From Aquimarina atlantica (GTDB lineage Bacteria > Bacteroidota > Bacteroidia > Flavobacteriales > Flavobacteriaceae), in the NCBI RefSeq assembly GCF_000626715.1, contig NZ_AQRA01000003.1:186001-250000 (forward strand): a DNA stretch of 64,000 bases, in the 5' to 3' direction. Shown piece after piece: positions 57,135 through 64,000 of the stretch. The position numbers were made by a program, and so were the translations under genes. Under the pieces are notes generated by a model. That model saw nothing but the letters and a program-made list of their open reading frames with translations, was not told the DNA's origin and searched no databases. Positions within the stretch are counted from its first letter, which is position 1. The number at the start of each line of letters is the position of its first letter.

Positions 57135-59513
57135 TTATTTTATTGAAGCTTTGATGGCTTCAATTTCTGCTTTTACTTCAGCTTTTGATCCTTTTAATTT
57201 TTTTACATCATGTTTCACTTTTCCTTTTTCAGAAGTTTCTATAGTAACAGTAGCAGTTGCTAATTCACCTTCCATTTTCATACGAACTTCGATTTTCTTT
57301 TCAGAATCTTTATTTGCCGATTGTATCACTTCAATATTGTTAAATGCAACAGCAGTTTCAGAAGTGTGTCCACCTAAAATAGGGGCGATTACAAGACCTA
57401 CCAAGCATGTAAGCTTAATTAAGATGTTCATAGATGGTCCAGATGTATCTTTAAAAGGATCTCCTACGGTATCTCCGGTTACAGCAGCTTTATGAGCGTC
57501 AGAACCTTTATACGTCATTTCTCCGTCAATCATTACACCTGCTTCAAATGATTTTTTAGCATTATCCCAGGCACCTCCGGCATTATTTTGAAAGATTGCC
57601 CACATTACACCAGATACACAAACTCCTGCCATATATCCTCCAAGAGGTTCTGCACCAAATAGTAATCCAATAATAATAGGAGTAATAATAGTGATTAATC
57701 CTGGTAAGATCATTTCTTTTAGAGCTGCCTTAGTAGAGATGTCAACACATTTAGCATATTCTGGCGTTCCGGTTCCTTCCATAATACCAGGGATTTCTTT
57801 AAACTGGCGTCTTACTTCCTGTACCATTTCCATAGCAGCTTTACCTACAGATTTCATAGCCAATGCCGAAAAGATAACAGGAATCATTCCTCCAACAAAT
57901 AACATAGCCAGTACATCGGCTTTAAAAATATTAATTCCGTCAATTCCTGTAAAGGTTACATATGCTGCAAATAAAGCTAAAGCAGTTAAAGCTGCAGAAG
58001 CAATAGCAAAACCTTTACCAACAGCTGCAGTTGTATTTCCTACAGAATCCAGAATATCTGTGCGTTCACGTACGTGATCTTCTAATTCACTCATTTCGGC
58101 AACACCTCCTGCATTATCTGCGATTGGACCAAATGCATCAATGGCTAATTGCATTGCTGTAGTAGCCATCATTGCCGAAGCTGCTAATGCTACTCCATAA
58201 AACCCTGCTAATTCGTATGAACCATAGATTGCTGCAGCAAATAATACAACCGATAAAAATGTAGATTTCATTCCTACTGCAAGACCAGCAATAATATTAG
58301 TTGCTGCACCTGTAGAACTGTTTTGAACGATATCCATTACTGGTTTTTTACCTAAGCTTGTGTAATATGCAGTTACCACAGAAATAAGAGCACCTACTGC
58401 AAGTCCTATTAGCGTAGCATAGAATACATTCATCGAAGGAATTTGTTTAGCTCCTTCTCCAAAGAAATTCATAGTCATAGTGCTGGGAAGCATCATGTCT
58501 ATTAAGAAATAACTCGCTACTACAGTTAATATGATAGCTACCCAATTTCCTAGATCTAATGCTTTTTGAACTTGAGCTTCTTTAGCATCATTATTTTTAA
58601 TACCTACTAAAAATGTTCCTATGATAGATGCCAAAATACCAACTCCTGCAATAACTATTGGAAGTAAAATAGGTCCCATGTTACCATAAGCATCAGTAAA
58701 TTGCCCTGTTTGCGACATATCTCTGATTAAGTAATTACCTAATACCATTGCTGCAAGTACTGTAGCTACATATGATCCAAAAAGATCAGCTCCCATACCT
58801 GCTACATCACCAACATTATCACCTACGTTATCAGCAATTGTTGCTGGATTACGAGGATCATCTTCTGGGATTCCTGCTTCTACTTTACCTACAAGGTCTG
58901 CACCAACATCGGCAGCTTTGGTATAAATACCACCACCTACACGAGCAAATAAAGCAATAGATTCTGCTCCGAGAGAGAATCCTGCCAATGCTTCTAATAC
59001 GATAGTCATATTATCATAAAAAGAACCTTCGTTGCCCATAAACTGCCCGGTAAAAAACATAAAGAATAAACTTAGTCCTAATACGGCTAGTCCTGCTACA
59101 CCAAGTCCCATTACAGTACCACCACCAAAAGATACTTTTAATGCTTGTGGTAAACTTGTTTTTGCTGCTTCTGCGGTTCTTGCATTGGCTTCTGTTGCAA
59201 TACGCATACCAATATTACCGGCAAGTGCAGAAAATATGGCTCCAAAAACAAAAGCAGGTACAATCATCCAGCTAGTAGTATCTACAATCATTGAAATACC
59301 AAACAGTGCTAACGAAGCTATAACAACAAAAATTACTAATAATCTATATTCTGCTGCAAGGAATGCCAAGGCTCCTTCTTTAATACTTTTAGAAATTTCC
59401 TGCATTTTTTCATTTCCAGGAGCTTGTTTTTTTACCCAAGCCATTTTAATAAACATAAAAAGTAAGCCTAGAATTGCCAACGCAATTGGTACAAAAATCA
59501 TATTTGATTCCAT
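57135..59513 (-). CDS. hppA: Membrane-bound ion-pumping pyrophosphatase
   Basis: 792 residues, with about 16 membrane segments. The substrate site is clear ([14 protein letters not shown] and [15 protein letters not shown], about 200-237; [21 protein letters not shown] about 465-485). [10 protein letters not shown] near residue 490 has Ala where potassium-independent enzymes have Lys, so it should be of the potassium-dependent type; whether it pumps protons, sodium or both is not decided here. After the last membrane segment comes an extra C-terminal region of about 80 residues (from ~715), rich in Lys and Glu ([20 protein letters not shown]), probably a cytoplasmic or periplasmic add-on. A near-match -7 element (TACTTTTA) lies about 45 bp upstream. 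The soluble pyrophosphatase gene is next door. Confidence 0.96.
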   Translation of the reverse strand: MESNMIFVPIALAILGLLFMFIKMAWVKKQAPGNEKMQEISKSIKEGALAFLAAEYRLLVIFVVIASLALFGISMIVDTTSWMIVPAFVFGAIFSALAGNIGMRIATEANARTAEAAKTSLPQALKVSFGGGTVMGLGVAGLAVLGLSLFFMFFTGQFMGNEGSFYDNMTIVLEALAGFSLGAESIALFARVGGGIYTKAADVGADLVGKVEAGIPEDDPRNPATIADNVGDNVGDVAGMGADLFGSYVATVLAAMVLGNYLIRDMSQTGQFTDAYGNMGPILLPIVIAGVGILASIIGTFLVGIKNNDAKEAQVQKALDLGNWVAIILTVVASYFLIDMMLPSTMTMNFFGEGAKQIPSMNVFYATLIGLAVGALISVVTAYYTSLGKKPVMDIVQNSSTGAATNIIAGLAVGMKSTFLSVVLFAAAIYGSYELAGFYGVALAASAMMATTAMQLAIDAFGPIADNAGGVAEMSELEDHVRERTDILDSVGNTTAAVGKGFAIASAALTALALFAAYVTFTGIDGINIFKADVLAMLFVGGMIPVIFSALAMKSVGKAAMEMVQEVRRQFKEIPGIMEGTGTPEYAKCVDISTKAALKEMILPGLITIITPIIIGLLFGAEPLGGYMAGVCVSGVMWAIFQNNAGGAWDNAKKSFEAGVMIDGEMTYKGSDAHKAAVTGDTVGDPFKDTSGPSMNILIKLTCLVGLVIAPILGGHTSETAVAFNNIEVIQSANKDSEKKIEVRMKMEGELATATVTIETSEKGKVKHDVKKLKGSKAEVKAEIEAIKASIK

Positions 59514-59580
59514 TGAATATATTTTAAGTTAATTAGTGTTTAAGTTAATCAGTCGCTAAAAGTAGTAAAAATACCCTAAA

Positions 59581-59617
59581 TAGAAAAAGCACAATAGTAA
59601 CTAATACATATTGTGCT
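59581..59617 (-). terminator. Intrinsic terminator of ppa
   Basis: Perfect 9-bp inverted repeat AGCACAATA (59588-59596) and TATTGTGCT (59609-59617); the minus strand continues with TTTTTCTA. Lies just beyond the ppa stop codon. Confidence 0.8.
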
Positions 59618-59642
59618 GTGGTATAATTTTTTAACTTAAAAA

Positions 59643-60173
59643 CTAGGAGATGCTAAATAGTCCTTTTGGTTTATTTTCTAGTTCATCAAAACGCTTAACG
59701 CAGGCTTTGATAATTTCTTTAGCCTCATCGATATTACCCCATCCTCCGACATCAACTTTTTTCTCTTCCAGATCTTTGTATACCTGAAAGAAGTGTTCTA
59801 TTTCTTTTATTAAATGAGGATTCATTTCTTTTAAATCTGCCAGTCGACTAGCTATAGGATCAGAAACGGGAACACAGATGATTTTTTCATCAGGACCTTT
59901 TTCATCTGTCATATGAAAAACACCAATGGGTTTTACTTCTATTACACAACCAGGAAATGTAGGTTCTGTAACCAATACTAAAACATCCAGAGGATCTCCA
60001 TCTAAAGCTAAAGTTTCAGGGATAAATCCATAATCTGCAGGATACATCATAGAGGAAAAGATCATACGATCATATCTGATTTTTTTGATATCAAAATCGT
60101 ACTCGTATTTGTTTCTACTTCCTTTTGGTATTTCAATTAGTACGTCAAAGCTTTCTTTAGTAGCTGCGCTCAT
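59643..60173 (-). CDS. ppa: Soluble inorganic pyrophosphatase (family I)
   Basis: 176 residues, the normal bacterial family I length. Active-site features include EIPKGSRNKYEYD (13-25), YPADYGFIPET and the metal-binding DGDPLDVLVL signature (about 58-67), with DEAKEIIKACVKRF near the end. It hydrolyses cytosolic pyrophosphate and pulls biosynthetic reactions forward, including the amino-acid adenylation steps. It is separated from hppA by a terminator and has its own promoter candidate. Confidence 0.96.
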   Translation of the reverse strand: MSAATKESFDVLIEIPKGSRNKYEYDFDIKKIRYDRMIFSSMMYPADYGFIPETLALDGDPLDVLVLVTEPTFPGCVIEVKPIGVFHMTDEKGPDEKIICVPVSDPIASRLADLKEMNPHLIKEIEHFFQVYKDLEEKKVDVGGWGNIDEAKEIIKACVKRFDELENKPKGLFSIS

Positions 60174-60199
60174 AATTATATTCTCTTTTTAATGGGCGG

Positions 60200-60207
60200 C
60201 AAATATA
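60200..60207 (-). promoter_or_regulatory. Candidate promoter -7 element of ppa
   Basis: Minus-strand TATATTTG, an exact TAnnTTTG, 27 bp upstream of the ppa start. No -33 TTG at the usual spacing. The rest of the 212-bp gap to 60385 shows only a weak 5-bp hairpin (AACCT-aaa-AGGTT). Confidence 0.5.
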
Positions 60208-60385
60208 GGTATTACAAGGGGTTAGTTAAAATTTATAAAGAAAAATTATTGCTTTTTTAGCTAAATCTTAAAATTGTGATAACCTAAAAGGTTTTTAGAT
60301 AAAAATATACGGTAACAATACAGAAAAATATAATGATTGTATGGTATGACTAATGTTTTAAAAGCCAGAATATGTAGTAACTTTT

Positions 60386-62881
60386 TTAGAAATAAAACCC
60401 AAAAGATCCGGTAACTCCAAATTTACGGGCATCAGGATTATCAAAATAATTTCCTCTAAAATGAAAATCTATTCTGAAAATCTTAAAAATATTTCCTACA
60501 CCCAAACTATATTCCCAATAAACCCGATCATTGGGAGCGATTAAAGTTTCGTTTGAAGGAGCACTTAGTAAAATATTATCATTAGATATTTCTCCCCATG
60601 CACCTCTGACACCTACCAATTCTCTGAGGTTAAGTTTTCGTAATAATGGAATTCTGGAAAATATCCTACCGTTAAAATTATGCTCTAAATGTAGTGTTGC
60701 ATAAGTGTCGGTCACAAACTCATAAAAGTTGAGTAATGGAAATGTATTATAAATAGATAAATAGGTTTGATTTCCGGGGATAACACTTAATAGGCCCAAG
60801 GGAACATCTCCAAAAGTTTTTCCCATCTCTAAAGTACTGTTCAATCGCCCAAAACCTCCAATATTCCATGGTTGTTGGTATAAAAGTTGAATTTTTTGAT
60901 ATTCAAAATCACTCTCTATAATATCTTTTAAGCCAACACTATAGTTTAAAAATATGGTGGCAAAATCTCCAGAATTTACAGTAATTCTATCTACTCCATA
61001 TCCTGTAGTTTTTCGACCAGGGAAATACGCAAGAGAAGTTGCTATTTCGGTTTGTTTGATTTCGGTTTGAAGCTCGTTAGTCTCAGGATCTATAAAATCA
61101 AGACTAAATAATGATCGATCTGCTGGCTTTAAAGTTCTAAACGACCCTGTAATCCCGACAGTAAAGTTCTTTTTGGGTTCTAATTGCAACGAAAGCGCAG
61201 ATAAGTTAATAGAAGTAAGCCTGTTGTTGTCTCCTGTAGCTATAATCGAGGATGATGCAAGACTTCTACCTTCAACATCGTTGGTATTGGTTAGACTGGC
61301 ACCTAATTGCTCTACATCTCTTCGATTTCCGGCAGAAACAATAAGTCTGGATTTTCGGTCAACTAAATATTTACCAGACAAACCGTATTTAAATTTTTGA
61401 TCTTTAAATCCATAAGCGCCATAACCTTCAATTCGCCATCTGTCGTTTGCTGTAAAATAGGTTCGACCTCCTGCCCGTAATCTCCATCCTTCAATATTAT
61501 TATACCCTACTGTAGAAAATAGAGGTCCATAATCAAAGCCATTAAATTCAATATATCCTGTTGCTAATATGGTTCCTATGTTATAAAGTCTTTTAAAAGC
61601 TTTTACAGTTCTAAGGGTATCTAGTAATTTATAAACTTTTTGCTCATCCTTATTCAGTTTTTCCATTCTGGCATTTTCCCAAAATGAATCCTTTCTATTA
61701 TAGATATCATGATCATAAGGGTCTACCTGACTTTGATAAAATTTCTTGTCTTTTTTTATGTCAAATTTGTAATTGTCATACAAAGTAGTTCTTTTACCAT
61801 ATACACCACGTGATTTTTCTTTTTTACTAAAAGCGAAGTCAGACTGAAAATAATCTTTGGTGATTAGAAAAATAGAGTCATTTAATACATCAAATTCTTG
61901 TTCGATGTATAAATCTTTTACCCAGTTAATATTGGCGCTTTTTGTAACCTCCAGGTTTATTTCTTTAATGGCCCAGGTAGTATCATTAACCCAAAAATCC
62001 CCTTTAAAAGTTAGTTCATTTTTTCTTCTTGGATAATAGATAATGTTGTAACACCATTTATTATCTATATATGCGCTATCTGTTAAGACATAATTATATA
62101 CATTAATCCCTGTTCTGGATAATGGACTGGTAAAGCTTTTGTCAAAGAATTTTAGATAATTTTCATAAACGTCGTAATCAGAGTACAGGTCTTTAACAAA
62201 TGCGATTAAGGTTTGGTTATCACTAAATCCTGCATTTTTATTTCCGGTAAGTACTTCTTTGTATTCATTAATTTGATTATCTCCATATACTTTAGAAAGT
62301 GCTTCATTAAGAAAAATAGGTAAATAGGTTTTTCCGGTTATTCTTGATGTATCCACATCATCAAAAATAAATTCCATACCATTAAAAATCCTACTATTGA
62401 TCAAAGTACTATCAATAGTGTTAAGATCAAATTCTAATTTTTCATATTTATCATAGGCATACTGCTTAAACTTTTTAACTCCGTTTTCCCGACGGTTTTT
62501 CCAGATTTTTCTTAGAATATCAATTGCGGGATTATTTTTTTTAGAAGTTTTTCCTTTATAAATAACAACTTCATCTAATGCAGCAGCTTCCTCTTCGAGG
62601 ATGATTTCCATCTTATAGGTAACCCGTTTGGTTAGTTTTATGGTCTTAGTTTTAAAACCAATAAACGAAACTTTGACATTAGAATAATTGTTGTCGGATT
62701 CCATATAGAACCTACCGTTTTCATCGGTTATTGTTCCTATTGTAGAATTTGCAAATACAATATTAGCAAAAGGAACAGGTTGCTTATTACTATCATAAAC
62801 CTGGCCGCCAACTTTAGTTTGTGAATAAAGAAATGTACAACTCAGTAAAGTAAAAAGTATTCCTAAAATCAAATGTCTCAT
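60386..62881 (-). CDS. DUF5686/CarboxypepD_reg-like outer-membrane protein
   Basis: 831 residues. A signal peptide (LILGILFTLLSCTFLYSQ) is followed by a carboxypeptidase-regulatory-like beta-sandwich (about 24-100: VGGQVYDSNKQPVPFANIVF, GTITDENGRFYM), then the DUF5686 region. The second half is rich in alternating aromatic beta strands and ends in Phe (VTGSFGFYF), as outer-membrane barrels do. The family is widespread in Bacteroidota and of unknown function. It has no SusD partner and no TonB plug, so it is not a standard SusC-type transporter. Confidence 0.88.
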   Translation of the reverse strand: MRHLILGILFTLLSCTFLYSQTKVGGQVYDSNKQPVPFANIVFANSTIGTITDENGRFYMESDNNYSNVKVSFIGFKTKTIKLTKRVTYKMEIILEEEAAALDEVVIYKGKTSKKNNPAIDILRKIWKNRRENGVKKFKQYAYDKYEKLEFDLNTIDSTLINSRIFNGMEFIFDDVDTSRITGKTYLPIFLNEALSKVYGDNQINEYKEVLTGNKNAGFSDNQTLIAFVKDLYSDYDVYENYLKFFDKSFTSPLSRTGINVYNYVLTDSAYIDNKWCYNIIYYPRRKNELTFKGDFWVNDTTWAIKEINLEVTKSANINWVKDLYIEQEFDVLNDSIFLITKDYFQSDFAFSKKEKSRGVYGKRTTLYDNYKFDIKKDKKFYQSQVDPYDHDIYNRKDSFWENARMEKLNKDEQKVYKLLDTLRTVKAFKRLYNIGTILATGYIEFNGFDYGPLFSTVGYNNIEGWRLRAGGRTYFTANDRWRIEGYGAYGFKDQKFKYGLSGKYLVDRKSRLIVSAGNRRDVEQLGASLTNTNDVEGRSLASSSIIATGDNNRLTSINLSALSLQLEPKKNFTVGITGSFRTLKPADRSLFSLDFIDPETNELQTEIKQTEIATSLAYFPGRKTTGYGVDRITVNSGDFATIFLNYSVGLKDIIESDFEYQKIQLLYQQPWNIGGFGRLNSTLEMGKTFGDVPLGLLSVIPGNQTYLSIYNTFPLLNFYEFVTDTYATLHLEHNFNGRIFSRIPLLRKLNLRELVGVRGAWGEISNDNILLSAPSNETLIAPNDRVYWEYSLGVGNIFKIFRIDFHFRGNYFDNPDARKFGVTGSFGFYF

Positions 62882-62998
62882 CTAATACTATATAAGATTA
62901 ATACTTGCGATAATTAGTGGATCACCTCAATTTTTGGGCCATTTTTACATTTGACGATGTTCCGAAAACTGATGAAACGCAAAATAAAGGAGTTCATT

Positions 62999-63976
62999 TT
63001 ATTTGTACATCACTTTTTTAACAGCTTTAACAACATCTTTACTATTGGGTAGCCATTCTTCTAATAGTTGTGGAGAATATGGAGTTGGTGTATCTGCGGT
63101 ATTAATTTTTAGAATAGGTGCATCCAGATAGTCAAAAATATTAGATTGTACCTGATATGTAATTTCTGAAGCAATATTAGCTAAAGGCCAGGCTTCTTCA
63201 AGAATAATTAATCGATTTGTTTTTTTAACAGAAGTAAATATAGCATCCAGATCTAAAGGGCGAACCGTTCTTAGATCTATAATCTCACAAGAAATATTTT
63301 CTTTAGCTAGTTCATCTGCTGCTTTATATGCTTCTTTAATAATTTTTCCAAATGAAACAATAGTAACATCGTTACCTTCTCTCTTTGTTTCTGCTACCCC
63401 TAGAGGAATGGTAAACTCACCTTCTGGTACTTCGCCTTTGTCGCCATACATTTGTTCACTTTCCATAAAGATAACAGGATCGTTATCTCTAATGGCAGAT
63501 TTTAATAATCCTTTTGCATCTTTTGGGTTAGAAGGAACCACTACTTTTAATCCTGGTGTATTGGCAAACCAATTTTCAAAAGCTTGTGAGTGTGTAGCTC
63601 CCAATTGACCAGCAGAAGCAGTAGGGCCTCTAAAAACAATAGGAATATTAAATTGACCACCACTCATTTGGCGCATTTTTGCAGCGTTGTTAATGATCTG
63701 ATCTATTCCTACCAACGAAAAATTAAACGTCATGAATTCGATAATGGGTCTATTGCCATTCATAGCACTACCAACACCAATACCTGCAAAACCTAACTCA
63801 GAGATAGGAGTGTCAAGAACCCGATCCGGACCAAACTCGTCCAGCATGCCTTTACTTGCTTTATACGCTCCGTTATATTCTGCAACTTCTTCACCCATTA
63901 AATATATGGATTCATCTCGTCGCATTTCTTCACTCATTGCTTCGCAAATCGCTTCTCTGAATTGTATGGTCTTCAT
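62999..63976 (-). CDS. pdhB: Pyruvate dehydrogenase E1 component, beta subunit
   Basis: 325 residues, full length, from the ATG at 63974-63976. It contains FREAICEAMSEEMRRD, EEVAEYNGAYKASKGML (holding the thiamine-diphosphate-contacting Glu), TPISELGFAGIGVG, and the C-terminal transketolase domain with IDLRTVRPLDLDAI. With the alpha subunit it decarboxylates pyruvate in the pyruvate dehydrogenase complex. ISELGF and the length also fit branched-chain 2-oxoacid dehydrogenase beta subunits, but the text is closest to flavobacterial PdhB. The window ends 24 bp upstream, so the promoter and preceding gene cannot be judged. Confidence 0.94.
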   Translation of the reverse strand: MKTIQFREAICEAMSEEMRRDESIYLMGEEVAEYNGAYKASKGMLDEFGPDRVLDTPISELGFAGIGVGSAMNGNRPIIEFMTFNFSLVGIDQIINNAAKMRQMSGGQFNIPIVFRGPTASAGQLGATHSQAFENWFANTPGLKVVVPSNPKDAKGLLKSAIRDNDPVIFMESEQMYGDKGEVPEGEFTIPLGVAETKREGNDVTIVSFGKIIKEAYKAADELAKENISCEIIDLRTVRPLDLDAIFTSVKKTNRLIILEEAWPLANIASEITYQVQSNIFDYLDAPILKINTADTPTPYSPQLLEEWLPNSKDVVKAVKKVMYK

Positions 63977-64000
63977 GTGCTTGTTTTTATTATTTTTAGT

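Noticed and set aside
57151..59532. Plus-strand frames of 62-166 aa opposite hppA
   Set aside because: Antisense shadows of a conserved, hydrophobic gene; no initiation signals or known domains.

Overview
The window looks like chromosomal DNA of a marine Bacteroidota of the family Flavobacteriaceae, probably Aquimarina or a close relative. Supporting signs are the low GC content, the almost complete absence of Shine-Dalgarno sequences, promoters with the Bacteroidota -7 element TAnnTTTG, a DUF5686/CarboxypepD_reg outer-membrane protein, a membrane pyrophosphatase with a C-terminal extension, and an UpxY-type NusG paralogue. The genus is an inference; no rRNA gene is present.

Positions 1-47094 are a large nonribosomal peptide (NRPS) locus, cut at its 5' end by the window edge. 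The first synthetase (1-20075) begins inside a fatty-acyl-AMP ligase, followed by an acyl carrier and six modules. The second (20379-37238) has a TubC-type docking domain, five modules and a thioesterase. Reading the ten-residue specificity positions by hand predicts acyl-X1-Thr-Leu-D-Ser-X5-X6-Phe-D-Ile-Orn/Dab-Asn-Phe(aromatic). X1, X5 and X6 have unusual acidic pockets (DIWEMVADD, DIWQLTADD, DIWEMVADD) that suit a cationic side chain. The downstream genes fit this product: an MFS exporter, a JmjC/cupin Fe(II)/2-oxoglutarate hydroxylase, a CmlA-type diiron beta-hydroxylase, a type II thioesterase, an aspartate kinase, a NusG/UpxY/LoaP-like antiterminator, a diaminobutyrate aminotransferase and a Sfp-type phosphopantetheinyl transferase. 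The kinase and aminotransferase suggest dedicated supply of 2,4-diaminobutyrate. The whole reads as a pathway for a cationic, hydroxylated lipo-undecapeptide.

The locus also holds non-coding structure: a Flavo-1-like RNA and hairpins between the two synthetase genes, an intrinsic terminator just before the type II thioesterase, a 581-bp gene-free leader before the antiterminator gene, and a stacked hairpin that hides a perfect Shine-Dalgarno sequence before the aminotransferase gene. Large near-identical tracts inside the synthetase genes record recent module and subdomain duplication.

Positions 47216-53317 hold an FGE-family lipoprotein, a small hypothetical gene, a membrane-anchored pentapeptide-repeat protein, a methyltransferase/membrane-protein pair, a nitroreductase, a small repeat-rich lipoprotein and the end of a repair operon. 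Positions 52541-55901 form a divergent unit: a DUF559 nuclease-like protein, a radical-SAM DNA-repair protein and its partner face an XRE-S24 (LexA/CI-like) repressor. Two matching 6-3-6 palindromes (TTGGAA-ATA-TTCCAA and ATGGAA-TTT-TTCCAT) overlap the two divergent promoters, so this looks like a self-contained damage-response switch.

Positions 55898-63976 are mostly housekeeping: App1-like phosphatase, membrane pyrophosphatase (hppA), soluble pyrophosphatase (ppa), a DUF5686 outer-membrane protein and the pyruvate dehydrogenase E1 beta subunit (pdhB). No tRNA, rRNA, CRISPR array, transposase or attachment site was seen.
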